Origin: Allochromatium warmingii
Lineage (GTDB): Bacteria > Pseudomonadota > Gammaproteobacteria > Chromatiales > Chromatiaceae
Assembly: GCF_900107145.1 (NCBI RefSeq)
Contig: NZ_FNOW01000021.1
Location: 1-48,637, forward strand
Length of the DNA stretch: 48,637 nt
Direction: 5' to 3'
Below, one piece after another: positions 1-9,158 of this stretch. The notes beneath the pieces are model-generated. The model saw only the letters and a program-made list of their open reading frames with translations, had not been told where the DNA came from and did not search any database. The translations under genes and the position numbers were made by a program. Every line of letters starts with the position of its first letter. Position 1 is the stretch's first letter.

Positions 1-228
1 AAAAAGGCAAACAAAAATTATAAATCTATAATTTTGATTCTGGATAATTTCAAAAGCCATACTTCCGAGTTATTTAGATCCACAGCGGAACAGCTAGTTT
101 TGTTCGGTCTTTAGAAGATCTTAGAGACATTATTGCAAAATCATGGCGAAATCTTAGCTATAAATTAAGTTTTGCTCAATCTTGGATTGAGCAATTTATT
201 CCCTGGATTCTTATAGAGACTTAAGCAA
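1..228. other. AT-rich left edge, no convincing gene
   Basis: This stretch is much richer in A and T than the rest of the window. A stop-bounded plus-strand frame (78-224) could be the last codons of a truncated protein, ending in a run like SWIEQFIPWILIET before a TAA, but I cannot assign a family and it may be chance. A 9-bp perfect inverted repeat (172-180 and 186-194, loop of 5) lies inside it and is followed by a short T-rich run. The composition suggests DNA of different origin than the neighbouring genes. Confidence 0.3.
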
Positions 229-1803
229 TTAACTATAAGCTAAAACCCGATTACGTCCTTCTGATTTGGCGCGATATAGTGCTTGGTCAGCACGCTCAAC
301 CATTGTCTCTTGCGTGTCGCCAATTTGATAGCTACTCAGTCCGGCACTAATGGTCACAGAAGTTGGGCCACCCGGAAAAGTGTGGTTTGCAATCGTGCAA
401 CGTAGTCGTTCGGCTAATGCTAAAGCATCGGTTAATGAAGTTTCGGGCAGAATAACAAGAAATTCTTCGCCACCCCATCGGCCAACATGATCGGTTTGAC
501 GCATCTCCTGCTGTAATAATTGCGCCATTTCAATCAGTACCAGATCGCCTGATTGATGTCCGTAGGTGTCATTAATTCGCTTAAAAAAATCGACATCGCA
601 CAGTAAAATTGAAAATACTGCATCATAGCGTTGTGCAAGCTGGAGTTGCTCACGGAATTGTTCGTCGAGCTTGACGCGATTACTGATTTGCGTCAAACCG
701 TCAGTTGATGAAAGCCGCTCAAGCTGCTGATTCTTTTCTTCTAGTTCGCGGGTACGTTCTTTGACTTTTTGCTCTAAGCATGTATTAGCATTTTTCAATT
801 CTTGATGTGTAGTGCGGATCGTCTCTAGCATTAAATTAAATGTGCGGATCAAAATACCAAGTTCATCACGACGTTGCACGGAGGCATCACAGGCTTGAAT
901 AACATGCCAATCACCTTGAGCAATATATTCAGCATGGCGTGTCAATTGCGTGAGCGGCCTGATAATAGTCACAAGCGTAATGATTGAAATTGCCAGCAAT
1001 GACAGCACAAAAAAGATGACGCCTTCAATTAAGCGTGTCTGAGTGATTTGGTGCGTGGCTGTCACTGCACTGCGGTCGCTATACTCGATAAATTGAGCGA
1101 TAGATTCTTCCGCCCGGCGCGATTGAGCATCAATAGTTTCAGTATGATAGTGGAAAATAACTCGCCCAAGATAATCATCCTCAACGACCGGTTGTTCTAA
1201 ACGACGTAATATCTGCCGCTGACTGGCAAAACGTTGGCGCAGTGGATGCAATATCCCATCACGATCCAGCGCATAGCCAGCAAATAACTGATCCTCCCAA
1301 TCCAGCACTTCTACCGCCACTAATTCTTCACGCGATAGCAGCAGCTCGATTGAGGTTTTAATCATTAAATGGTTCGTTAAATCAATAGAATCAAGCGAAA
1401 AATGATGTGCATGTACCTTTAAGCATGAATAAATACGCGATGTTTCAGTATTGCGCAGACAGTCCGCAAATTGCCGGACAATCTGTGCTTCAGCTGATTC
1501 ACCGACATCACGCACAACACTGACATGGTTTTGTAATGGCCCACGTACCGCTTTCGTAATAATCGCGAGTTGCGCCTGAAGATCAGCAATTAAATGCTGT
1601 TCGGCTTGTTCAATTTCGATGCGGAAGGTCTCACGTTGCGCGGCAATTTGCGCATCACGTTGCTGATAGAGTTGTTCGCGAGCGAGCTGAATAGTAATGA
1701 CATTGCCGATAGAAAAAATTAACAGTAGAATGCTAAAAAAGCTGGCAATTAGCCGAAAATTTAGCGAGCGCGGCGACAAGAACGACAGCGTGTGCAGCGA
1801 CAT
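229..1803 (-). CDS. membrane-anchored diguanylate cyclase (HAMP-GGDEF)
   Basis: This gene encodes a 524-residue protein expected to make the second messenger cyclic di-GMP from two GTP at the inner membrane. Residues about 17-39 form a first membrane segment. A roughly 200-residue periplasmic sensor part follows, then a second membrane segment near 257-282, a HAMP linker, a short coiled coil and a C-terminal GGDEF domain. The active-site loop reads GGEEF, and an RQTD motif five residues upstream matches the RxxD inhibitory site, so the enzyme is probably active and product-inhibited. The gene starts 7 nt after the stop of the solute-binding protein gene and is probably co-transcribed with it. 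That suggests the binding protein may deliver a ligand signal to the periplasmic part, which is inference. The ligand is unknown. Confidence 0.93.
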   Translation of the reverse strand: MSLHTLSFLSPRSLNFRLIASFFSILLLIFSIGNVITIQLAREQLYQQRDAQIAAQRETFRIEIEQAEQHLIADLQAQLAIITKAVRGPLQNHVSVVRDVGESAEAQIVRQFADCLRNTETSRIYSCLKVHAHHFSLDSIDLTNHLMIKTSIELLLSREELVAVEVLDWEDQLFAGYALDRDGILHPLRQRFASQRQILRRLEQPVVEDDYLGRVIFHYHTETIDAQSRRAEESIAQFIEYSDRSAVTATHQITQTRLIEGVIFFVLSLLAISIITLVTIIRPLTQLTRHAEYIAQGDWHVIQACDASVQRRDELGILIRTFNLMLETIRTTHQELKNANTCLEQKVKERTRELEEKNQQLERLSSTDGLTQISNRVKLDEQFREQLQLAQRYDAVFSILLCDVDFFKRINDTYGHQSGDLVLIEMAQLLQQEMRQTDHVGRWGGEEFLVILPETSLTDALALAERLRCTIANHTFPGGPTSVTISAGLSSYQIGDTQETMVERADQALYRAKSEGRNRVLAYS

Positions 1804-1810
1804 AAACGAC

Positions 1811-3064
1811 TCACCAGTTTGCGCGGTGATGAATCAGACGTAAATCAGCCTCTAGCGTATTGAGAGCGGCATCAATTGCCACCTCGCCGGAAAGAATTGC
1901 GTGTACAGTGGTGTAGAATTTTTTCGATACTTTAGGATAGGCTATGCCGGTGACTGTAGCAGGACGGGCGACGCCATTGAGCAAAACATCCTTGAACGCA
2001 AACATAAATGACCGCTCCGGTATTGCGCTGAGTACCGCATACAAATCCATAATCGTTGGACTAAAAGAATAATCGGTAGCGTATTGATGTTGCGCCTGTT
2101 GATCGGTTAAGTAAACAATCAGTTGCACGGCTTCGGGAATGTGCTCGGAATAACGCGAGACGGCTAAACTCATATCGCCTAGTGTGCCGGAATGTTTGCC
2201 GTCAGCACCTCCTTTAGGTAGTGGTACCATACCAACCCGCCCTTTGACTGCTGAGTCGGGTGCTTCGACATCTTTCCAATATTCCATCCAGTTGCGCATA
2301 AAAATCGCATGACCTGCAACAAAATCCTGCGTCGTTTCAATTTCGCTATAAGTTAATACTGTGCGTGGCGAAATTGTACCGATCCAATCGCGTGCCATTG
2401 CTAACGCTCGCCGCGCCTGTGGATTATTGATCGTGATTTCGCCCGTAGCATCAATAATTGTTCCGCCTCGGTATGAATCAATCCATTCCAGCGCATTGCA
2501 GGTTAAACCCTCGTAACCACTACCCTGCCACAAAAAACCAACGAGTTGCGGATCGGCTTCGCGCTCTACAATCACCCGTGCAATATGCTCTAATTCGGCC
2601 CAGGTTTCAGGTGGAGCAAAGCCATATTTATCGAGTAGATCTTTGCGATAATACAGCAACCCAGCATCGGTAAATAATGGCAGACCGACGAGATGTCCAG
2701 ATTCATCGGTTAGGTTATCAATAATTGGCTTGAAATGCTGTTCGATAGTCGATGATGATAAATAAGGCCGCAAATCGACCAGATGCTGACCTAATACGCC
2801 GGGCCAGATGGTATCAATCAGCAAAATATCGAAATCTTGACTCTGCGCACTTAAAAATTGCCGATAAAAACCAAGCAGATTATCCGCCATCCGCCCAACT
2901 TCATAGGAAATCAAACGATGTCCGTGCTCATGCGCCCAGATTTTGGCCCGTTCCTGAAACGCTTGGCATCCCCAGAGACTACAACTGAAGCGAATATCGG
3001 TTGCCGACAGCGGCGGGCCGAATAGCAACAGCAGCATGAAGATACTCAGTCTGACTGAGGTCAT
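1811..3064 (-). CDS. periplasmic solute-binding protein, family 1 (sugar type)
   Basis: This 417-residue protein begins with a typical signal peptide (basic MTSVR, hydrophobic stretch, cleavage likely near ALSAT-like residues about 20-23) and has the layout of family 1 extracellular binding proteins for sugars: a YYRKDLL segment near residue 135, a WAELEHIARV-like helix and a C-terminal helical half. Its ATG overlaps the stop of corC in the ATGA configuration (3061-3064), so translation is likely coupled. No ABC permease or ATPase gene lies nearby; the next gene is a diguanylate cyclase. It may be an orphan binding protein serving a signalling role or a transporter encoded elsewhere. The substrate cannot be read from the sequence. 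Confidence 0.88.
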   Translation of the reverse strand: MTSVRLSIFMLLLLFGPPLSATDIRFSCSLWGCQAFQERAKIWAHEHGHRLISYEVGRMADNLLGFYRQFLSAQSQDFDILLIDTIWPGVLGQHLVDLRPYLSSSTIEQHFKPIIDNLTDESGHLVGLPLFTDAGLLYYRKDLLDKYGFAPPETWAELEHIARVIVEREADPQLVGFLWQGSGYEGLTCNALEWIDSYRGGTIIDATGEITINNPQARRALAMARDWIGTISPRTVLTYSEIETTQDFVAGHAIFMRNWMEYWKDVEAPDSAVKGRVGMVPLPKGGADGKHSGTLGDMSLAVSRYSEHIPEAVQLIVYLTDQQAQHQYATDYSFSPTIMDLYAVLSAIPERSFMFAFKDVLLNGVARPATVTGIAYPKVSKKFYTTVHAILSGEVAIDAALNTLEADLRLIHHRANW

Positions 3065-3948
3065 ACGTTGCTATCACTCAGATGATTAAACGGCGCTTGA
3101 TCTGGTGGTTCGAGTGATTCGATATTGAGCAAATGCACGCGCCGACTATCAGCACGCATCACGGTAAAGCGAAAACGCTCAATATCTATCGCTTCGCCAC
3201 GCTTGGGTAAATGTCCAAATGCATTGACGACTAATCCGCCAATCGTCTCAAATTCAGTATCTGAAAAATTACTGCCGAAATAGGCATTAAATTCTTCGAT
3301 GCTGGTGCGGGCTTTGGCGCTGAAATCATTATCGCCGCGCCGGAAAATTCCCGAACCTTCATCATAATCGTGCTCATCGTCGATTTCCCCGACAATTTGT
3401 TCAAGCACGTCTTCAATCGTGACTAATCCTGAAGCATTGCCGTATTCATCAACGACAATAGCCATATGATTGCGGCTGGCACGAAATTCTTTAAGCAATA
3501 CATTCAGGCGTTTGCTTTCAGGTACAAAGAGCGCCGAGCGTAATAAATCGCGGATATTGAACGCCGAGCGACTCGTTTCAACGCAGAATGATAGTAAATC
3601 TTTGGCCAATAAAATTCCGACGACTTCGCCTTTATCATCACCCGTGACCGGAAAACGCGAATGTGCGGATTTAACTGCAAGCTGAAGAATTTTATCTAGC
3701 GGATCATCACGGCGCAGCACGACCATTTCGGCGCGTGGCACCATAATATCGCGCACCCGCAAATCAGCGACCTGAAGTACGCCCTCAATCATATTGAGCG
3801 CATCGGTATCCAGCAATTGGCGTTGTTGCGCATCTTTTAACAGCTCAATAAGCTGTTCTCTATCCTGTGGTTCACCACCGAGCAGTTGGCCTAAACGTTC
3901 AAGCCAGTTGCGTGATCGCGAACCCTCGCTAGATCGATCACTAGTCAT
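3061..3948 (-). CDS. corC: CorC/YbeX-type CBS-pair protein
   Basis: The 295-residue product matches the CorC (YbeX) family: two CBS repeats (about residues 65-185, with DIMVPRAEM at the start of the first and VVDEYGNASGLVTIEDVLEQIVGEI in the second region) followed by a C-terminal CorC_HlyC FAD-binding-like domain. The family is linked to magnesium/cobalt efflux, and in E. coli the gene belongs to the ybeZYX group connected to ribosome function. It is cytoplasmic, with no membrane segment. The order miaB-phoH-ybeY-corC is the classical one. The gene starts 9 nt after the ybeY stop and overlaps the next gene by 4 nt. Confidence 0.95.
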   Translation of the reverse strand: MTSDRSSEGSRSRNWLERLGQLLGGEPQDREQLIELLKDAQQRQLLDTDALNMIEGVLQVADLRVRDIMVPRAEMVVLRRDDPLDKILQLAVKSAHSRFPVTGDDKGEVVGILLAKDLLSFCVETSRSAFNIRDLLRSALFVPESKRLNVLLKEFRASRNHMAIVVDEYGNASGLVTIEDVLEQIVGEIDDEHDYDEGSGIFRRGDNDFSAKARTSIEEFNAYFGSNFSDTEFETIGGLVVNAFGHLPKRGEAIDIERFRFTVMRADSRRVHLLNIESLEPPDQAPFNHLSDSNV

Positions 3949-3957
3949 AAGCTGTTT

Positions 3958-4473
3958 TTAATCCTCCAGATAAAGCGGGTCATCATAGGGCGGAGCAAAT
4001 CCTAACCCGCTCAGAATTGTCGTTTCGAGTGTTTCCATGACTGCCGCGTCTGAATCAGTGATGTGATCGTAATTCAGTAAATGCAGCACGCCATGTACAA
4101 CCATATGCGCCCAATGCGCTTCCAGTGTTTTACCTTGTTCAAGTGCCTCACGGCGCACAACTTCGGTACAAATAACTAGATCGCCGAGTAAATCATGAAT
4201 AGGATCATCGGCATTGATGCCAGGCGGTAATTCAAATGGGAAAGACAAGACATTCGTTGGGTAATCGCGGCCACGATACTGCAAATTGAGCGCCTGACTT
4301 TCATCAGGATCAACTAGCCGAATGGTTAATTCAGCGCGATTGCGTGCAAATGGTGGTTCAATCTGTGCCAGTGCTGCCTGTATCCAACGCTCGAATTGCG
4401 GCGGCAAGGGATGATCGGCCTGATCAGTGGCGACCTGTAAATCAAGCTCCAATTCAATCATTGGTACAATCAT
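3958..4473 (-). CDS. ybeY: endoribonuclease YbeY (16S rRNA 3' maturation)
   Basis: This 171-residue protein carries the zinc-binding signature of Ybe[12 protein letters not shown], giving His127, His131 and His137 as metal ligands, followed by a conserved ME pair. Most family members have Gly where Asn134 stands here. YbeY is a single-strand-specific metal-dependent RNase involved in 16S rRNA 3' end processing and 70S quality control. The gene lies 8 nt after the phoH-like stop. A second in-frame ATG (codon 5, at 4461) gives a start closer to the usual family N-terminus, so either may be used. Confidence 0.96.
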   Translation of the reverse strand: MIVPMIELELDLQVATDQADHPLPPQFERWIQAALAQIEPPFARNRAELTIRLVDPDESQALNLQYRGRDYPTNVLSFPFELPPGINADDPIHDLLGDLVICTEVVRREALEQGKTLEAHWAHMVVHGVLHLLNYDHITDSDAAVMETLETTILSGLGFAPPYDDPLYLED

Positions 4474-4481
4474 CCTAGCAA

Positions 4482-5483
4482 TTACTCTGGCTGATTTTCA
4501 AACGCATCATAAGCATTGACAATCCGTTGTACCAACGCATGACGCACAACATCGCGGGCATTAAAAAAAGTGAAGCTAATGCCAGGTACGTCTTTCAAAA
4601 TATCAATGGCTTGACGTAAACCAGAGGGTTGACCGCGTGGTAAATCGACCTGTGTGACATCACCCGTAATCACCGCAGTCGAGCCAAAACCGATGCGGGT
4701 TAAAAACATTTTCATCTGTTCGGGTGTGGTATTTTGCGCTTCGTCGAGAATAATAAACGAGTGATTGAGCGTGCGTCCGCGCATAAATGCCAGCGGGGCT
4801 ACTTCAATCACATTACGTTCAATCAGTTTATTGACTTTTTCAAAGCCAAACATCTCAAACAGCGCATCATAGAGCGGACGTAAATACGGGTCGATTTTTT
4901 GCGCTAAATCACCAGGCAAAAAACCCAATCGCTCACCGGCTTCGACCGCTGGACGCACTAATAGCAAGCGGCGCACGCGCTCCGATTCTAGCGCCTCAAC
5001 TGCGCAGGCAACCGCTAAATAGGTTTTGCCGGTACCCGCTGGGCCGACACCAAAATTGATGTCATGTTTAAGAATGGCGTGCAAATAATCCTGTTGATTT
5101 GGGCCGCGAGCGCGAATTAGACCGCGCTTGGTTTGAATGACAACATCCGGCAGCCGTTCGCTAACCTGCTCCAATTGCATTGCAACGCCAGATTCTTGCA
5201 GCAATAAATGAATGCTCTCCGGTGTTAAAACCGCCTCGGCAGTCTCGGCATAGAGCGCGTGTAGCACTTGCTCGCCGAGTTGCACTGCATCGCGCTCGCC
5301 AATGAGCCGAAAGCTTGCGCCGCGATTATTGATTTCGATACCGAGTCGGCGTTCGAGTTGGCGGAGATGTTGATCAAACTGGCCGCATAAATTAGCCAGT
5401 CGCGTATTGTCTTCGGGCCGGAGCGCGAAGTCGATGGATTGGAGTTGAATGCTCAAGCGGTTATTAGTGGGCCAGTCGCCCAC
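4482..5483 (-). CDS. ybeZ: PhoH-like ATPase YbeZ
   Basis: The 333-residue product has a Walker A motif GPAGTGKT (residues 147-154) and a Walker B/DEAQN segment typical of PhoH proteins, preceded by an N-terminal KH-like region. YbeZ is a cytoplasmic NTPase, possibly an RNA helicase, that works with YbeY. The start overlaps the 3' end of miaB by 20 nt, showing tight operon packing. The length fits the family (about 330-350 residues). Confidence 0.96.
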   Translation of the reverse strand: MGDWPTNNRLSIQLQSIDFALRPEDNTRLANLCGQFDQHLRQLERRLGIEINNRGASFRLIGERDAVQLGEQVLHALYAETAEAVLTPESIHLLLQESGVAMQLEQVSERLPDVVIQTKRGLIRARGPNQQDYLHAILKHDINFGVGPAGTGKTYLAVACAVEALESERVRRLLLVRPAVEAGERLGFLPGDLAQKIDPYLRPLYDALFEMFGFEKVNKLIERNVIEVAPLAFMRGRTLNHSFIILDEAQNTTPEQMKMFLTRIGFGSTAVITGDVTQVDLPRGQPSGLRQAIDILKDVPGISFTFFNARDVVRHALVQRIVNAYDAFENQPE

Positions 5484-6789
5484 GCAATGAATTGGGGAGG
5501 GATTCGGTAATCGTTAAATCAACGAATTGACCGATGTATTCAGCTGGGCCATCGAAATTAACGACGCGATTATTTTCAGTTCGTCCGGCAAGTTGTGCCG
5601 GATCTTTGCGCGAAGCGCCTTCGACCAGCACGCGCTGTACAGCGCCGATCATGTCGTGACTGATGCGTTGGGCATTGGCATCAATGCGTTGTTGTAATTG
5701 TTCTAAACGCGCTTTTTTAATAGCAAGCGGTATCGCGTCGGGATAATTCGCAGCAGGTGTGTCAGGGCGACGGCTATAAATAAAGCTGAAGCTATGGTCA
5801 AAGCCAACCTGCTCGATAAGATCTAAGGTTGCGGCAAAATCTGCATCGGTTTCATTTGGAAAGCCGACAATAAAATCAGATGAAATGCAGATATCAGGGC
5901 GAGCAGCGCGTAATCGGTCAATTTTGGCGCAATAATCGAGCGCCGTATGACCGCGTTTCATGGCAGCTAAAATGCGATCTGAGCCGGATTGCACAGGTAA
6001 ATGTACAAAGCTCGCTAATTCAGGTACTTCGGCAAAGGTTTCAATTAAATCATCGCTAAATTCAACCGGATGGCTGGTAGTAAAGCGAATACGCTCGATA
6101 CCAGTGACCGCAGCTACATAGCGAATCAATAGCGATAGCCGCGCCGTTGTTCCATCGGCCATCAATCCACGATAGGCATTGACATTTTGGCCAAGAAGAT
6201 TGATTTCGCGCACGCCTTGATCGGCAAGATCGGCGACTTCGGCAATGACATCATCAAAGGGGCGGCTGATTTCTTCACCGCGAGTGTAGGGCACGACACA
6301 ATAAGTGCAATATTTGGAGCAGCCTTCCATCACCGAAACACAGGCGCTCGGCCCCTCAGCACGCGGCGCGGGCAGGCAGTCGAATTTTTCGATCTCGGGG
6401 AAGGAGACATCGACCTGTGGACGGCGACTCGCTGCCAGCTCTGTGAGCATCTGCGGCAGGCGATGCAGGGTTTGCGGGCCGAATACTAGGTCAACATAGG
6501 GTGCGCGGGTGCGAATCGCCTCGCCTTCCTGACTGGCCACACAGCCGCCGACACCGATCACCAAATCCGGCCGCGCTTGTTTCCAGGGCTTCCAGCGTCC
6601 GAGCTGTGAAAAGACCTTTTCTTGTGCTTTTTCACGGATCGAGCAGGTATTGAGCAGCAGCACATCCGCCGTTTCGGGCTGGTCGGTCAGTTCCAGACCG
6701 GACTCGACCCGCAATGCCTCAGCCAGACGCGCCGAGTCGTACTCGTTCATCTGACAACCGTAGGTTTGAATGAAAAGCTTACGCGACAT
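5464..6789 (-). CDS. miaB: tRNA-2-methylthio-N6-dimethylallyladenosine synthase MiaB
   Basis: MiaB is a radical-SAM enzyme that adds the 2-methylthio group to i6A37 of tRNAs. The 441-residue protein has the N-terminal UPF0004 domain with cluster cysteines Cys12, Cys49 and Cys83, the radical-SAM motif CSKYCTYC (Cys157, Cys161, Cys164) and a C-terminal TRAM domain. I chose the ATG at 6789 because the product then starts [15 protein letters not shown] as in the family; the frame is open up to 6855 and ATG 6828 is an alternative. It is the first gene of the miaB-ybeZ-ybeY-corC run. The first 300 bases of the gene are visibly richer in G and C than the rest. Confidence 0.97.
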   Translation of the reverse strand: MSRKLFIQTYGCQMNEYDSARLAEALRVESGLELTDQPETADVLLLNTCSIREKAQEKVFSQLGRWKPWKQARPDLVIGVGGCVASQEGEAIRTRAPYVDLVFGPQTLHRLPQMLTELAASRRPQVDVSFPEIEKFDCLPAPRAEGPSACVSVMEGCSKYCTYCVVPYTRGEEISRPFDDVIAEVADLADQGVREINLLGQNVNAYRGLMADGTTARLSLLIRYVAAVTGIERIRFTTSHPVEFSDDLIETFAEVPELASFVHLPVQSGSDRILAAMKRGHTALDYCAKIDRLRAARPDICISSDFIVGFPNETDADFAATLDLIEQVGFDHSFSFIYSRRPDTPAANYPDAIPLAIKKARLEQLQQRIDANAQRISHDMIGAVQRVLVEGASRKDPAQLAGRTENNRVVNFDGPAEYIGQFVDLTITESLPNSLRGRLAH

Positions 6790-6866
6790 GGAATCAGGGC
6801 GGAACAGTGGAATCACACGGCCAGTCATCGTCCTGAATCGCTTGCGGGTTGTCAAGGTGGGGTTCC

Positions 6867-6891
6867 AGCTTTTAGCTTTTAGCTTTTAGCT
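6867..6891. repeat. short tandem repeat of AGCTTTT units
   Basis: Just upstream of miaB, three to four copies of a 7-base AGCTTTT unit follow one another, ending in AGCTTACAG. It lies in the intergenic region and not in a gene. It may be a slippage-prone tract in the miaB leader; no function is assignable. Confidence 0.7.
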
Positions 6892-6912
6892 TACAGCCAC
6901 TAGTCGCCAGCG

Positions 6913-6956
6913 ATACAGGATGGCGATACCCATTGCTGGAACATACCATCCTGTAT
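6913..6956. repeat. perfect 11-bp inverted repeat between ppiB and miaB
   Basis: ATACAGGATGG (6913-6923) and CCATCCTGTAT (6946-6956) are exact reverse complements separated by 22 nt. No T-run follows on either strand, so it is not a clear intrinsic terminator. It lies between the ppiB stop and the miaB start and could be an operator, an RNA hairpin in the miaB leader or a small repeat element. Confidence 0.6.
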
Positions 6957-7050
6957 TGAGACCGCTCCGAATACGCAGCAAATACAGAACGCATCATAAT
7001 CAATACGTGATTGTATTAACTGGGCAAGATAGCGGTTTATAGGCTCAGAT

Positions 7051-7536
7051 TTACACCATCTCGGCTTTTTCGATGATGACATCTTCTTTTGGAACATCTT
7101 GATGTCCGGCGCGGCGACCCGTGCTCACACCTTTAATCGCCTCAACGGTTTCCATCCCTTCGACAACACGCCCGAATACGCAATATCCCCAGCCATCTTG
7201 CCCCGGATAATCGAGAAAATCATTATCCGAAACGTTAATAAAAAATTGCGCCGTTGCCGAATGCGGATCAGCCGTTCGCGCCATTGCAATCGTGCCGGTT
7301 TTATTTTTCAACCCATTTTTCGCTTCATTTTCAATCGGAGCGCGGGTTGGTTTTTGGCTGAAATCAGGATTCATGCCGCCGCCTTGAATCATAAAACCAT
7401 CAATGACACGATGAAACAGCGTCCCATCATAATGACCAGCTTGAACATAACTTTCAAAATTAGCGCAGGTTTTTGGCGCTTGTTCCGTGTCGAGTTCAAT
7501 CAAGATTGCGCCGTGATTAGTGGTCAGTTTAATCAT
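7051..7536 (-). CDS. ppiB: peptidyl-prolyl cis-trans isomerase B (cyclophilin)
   Basis: The 161-residue product is a single cyclophilin domain with the catalytic stretch [13 protein letters not shown] and the later [11 protein letters not shown] and [10 protein letters not shown] motifs. It has no signal peptide and matches the cytoplasmic PpiB group in length (about 164 in E. coli). It speeds proline isomerisation during protein folding. A GGAG lies about 10 nt before the ATG, and a good sigma-70-like promoter lies about 60 nt upstream (7595-7622). It is divergent from gltX. Confidence 0.96.
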   Translation of the reverse strand: MIKLTTNHGAILIELDTEQAPKTCANFESYVQAGHYDGTLFHRVIDGFMIQGGGMNPDFSQKPTRAPIENEAKNGLKNKTGTIAMARTADPHSATAQFFINVSDNDFLDYPGQDGWGYCVFGRVVEGMETVEAIKGVSTGRRAGHQDVPKEDVIIEKAEMV

Positions 7537-7594
7537 GTAGTGAATACTCCGCTGCGGGTGATGATGGCTCGATATGAGCGCGTTTAAATCATTG

Positions 7595-7622
7595 ATTATA
7601 CTAAAATTCTACTTTACTTCAA
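7595..7622 (-). promoter_or_regulatory. probable sigma-70 promoter of ppiB
   Basis: Read on the minus strand, TTGAAG (7617-7622) and a perfect TATAAT (7595-7600) are separated by 16 nt. The -10 lies about 58 nt before the ppiB ATG. Confidence 0.55.
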
Positions 7623-7679
7623 ATCCTCAAGCGCCGTAAAATTCCGCTTTTTACTTGACCTGAGCTATACGCACCTACC

Positions 7680-9092
7680 ATGACCGTTCGCACGCGCTTT
7701 GCTCCCTCCCCGACCGGCTATCTCCATGTTGGCGGCGCACGTACCGCGCTGTTTTGCTATCTCTACGCCCGCAAGCACGGCGGTCAGTTCGTGCTACGCA
7801 TTGAGGATACCGACTTAGAACGCTCGACCGCTGAGTCCGTCAACGCCATCTTGGAAGGCATGACGTGGCTGGGGTTGGACTATGACGAAGGGCCGTTTTA
7901 CCAGACGCACCACTTTGCACGCTACAACCAAGTGATCGACGAATTGCTCGATAACGGGCTGGCTTATCGCTGCAATTGTTCTAAAGAACGACTCGAAAAA
8001 CTGCGCGTTGATCAAATGGCGCGTAAGCAAAAACCGCGTTATGACGGTTGCTGCCGTCATAAACAGATTGATCCAAACGAACCGCATGTCATCCGCTTTA
8101 AAAATCCGACCGATGGCGTGGTAATCGTTGATGATTTAATTCGCGGGCGAATGCCGTTTGCCAACGATGAGCTGGATGATTTAATTATTCGTCGCACGGA
8201 TGGCAGCCCAACTTATAATCTGAGTGTGGTGGTCGATGATGCGGATATGCGCATTACCCATGTGATTCGGGGCGACGATCATATCAATAATACCCCGCGT
8301 CAGATCAATATTTTGCGTGCGCTGGGATTTGAGCCGCCACAGTATGCGCATGTGCCGATGATTCTCGGTGATGATGGGTCACGTTTATCGAAACGACATG
8401 GCGCGGTCAGTGTTGTATCCTATCGTGATATGGGCTATTTGCCCGAAGCCTTGTTGAATTATTTAGTGCGTCTCGGTTGGTCACATGGCGATCAGGAAAT
8501 TTTTTCTCTTGATGAATTGATCGAGTTATTTGACATCACGGATGTGAATAAAGCCGCATCGAGTTTTAATCTGAGCAAGCTTGATTGGCTTAATCAGCAT
8601 TATTTGCAACAAGCCGATCCAGCGCGGGTAGCGCGGTTGCTGAGTCCGCATTTCGGACGGCTTGATATTGATCCGTCCACTGGGCCGGAGCTGGCTTCAG
8701 TGGTCAAAGCGCAGGCAGCACGCGCTAAGACGTTGGTCGAATTAGCAGAAATCAGTGCGTTTTGTTATCGTGATTTTGCTGAATTTGATGAAAGTTCGGC
8801 GAAAAAGCATTTGCGGTTGGTGGCACGCGAACCATTAGAACGCTTGCGAGCGGCCTTTGATTTAATGGCGTTTGCTGATTGGACGCCGGAGCAATTGAAA
8901 CACGTTGTAGCCAGTGTCGCGGATGAATTGCAGTTGAATTTAGGTAAGGTCGCGCAACCGTTGCGGGTGGCGATTGTTGGGCGGGCCGCTTCGCCGGGGA
9001 TTGAAGAAACGCTGATGCTTGTCGGTAAGGACGCCACCGTGCGCCGCATCGATCAGGCGTTAGCCTATATTGCAGCGCGTGGCGGTGAATAG
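7680..9092 (+). CDS. gltX: glutamyl-tRNA synthetase
   Basis: This 470-residue class I aminoacyl-tRNA synthetase charges tRNA-Glu. It shows the HIGH-equivalent [10 protein letters not shown] (residues 10-19), the KMSKS-equivalent SRLSKR (234-239) and a zinc site equivalent to that of E. coli GltX (Cys98, Cys100, Cys125, His127). The length fits bacterial GluRS. The gene is monocistronic, divergent from ppiB and convergent with the yqhD-like gene. No strong Shine-Dalgarno precedes the ATG. A weak promoter candidate (TTTACT, 18 nt, TAAAAT) lies at 7613-7642. Confidence 0.98.
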   Translation: MTVRTRFAPSPTGYLHVGGARTALFCYLYARKHGGQFVLRIEDTDLERSTAESVNAILEGMTWLGLDYDEGPFYQTHHFARYNQVIDELLDNGLAYRCNCSKERLEKLRVDQMARKQKPRYDGCCRHKQIDPNEPHVIRFKNPTDGVVIVDDLIRGRMPFANDELDDLIIRRTDGSPTYNLSVVVDDADMRITHVIRGDDHINNTPRQINILRALGFEPPQYAHVPMILGDDGSRLSKRHGAVSVVSYRDMGYLPEALLNYLVRLGWSHGDQEIFSLDELIELFDITDVNKAASSFNLSKLDWLNQHYLQQADPARVARLLSPHFGRLDIDPSTGPELASVVKAQAARAKTLVELAEISAFCYRDFAEFDESSAKKHLRLVAREPLERLRAAFDLMAFADWTPEQLKHVVASVADELQLNLGKVAQPLRVAIVGRAASPGIEETLMLVGKDATVRRIDQALAYIAARGGE

Positions 9093-9103
9093 TTGAACGG
9101 GTG

Positions 9104-9145
9104 ATGATCTCAGCGCCGCGCTAGTGGCTCGGCGCTGATTATCAT
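9104..9145. terminator. bidirectional hairpin between gltX and yqhD
   Basis: TCAGCGCCG (9110-9118) and CGGCGCTGA (9130-9138) form a perfect 9-bp stem, with additional flanking pairing (ATGAT/ATCAT). It lies between two convergent genes and probably ends both transcripts, although the T-runs are short. Confidence 0.65.
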
Positions 9146-9158
9146 TAGATTAGGTCGG

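Noticed and set aside
172-194. 9-bp hairpin at the left edge as an intrinsic terminator
   Set aside because: The stem is AT-rich and the following T-run is interrupted; no supported gene ends before it.
6900-7097. A 65-codon minus-strand frame between ppiB and miaB
   Set aside because: It overlaps the ppiB 3' end in another frame, spans the inverted repeat and has no coding character.
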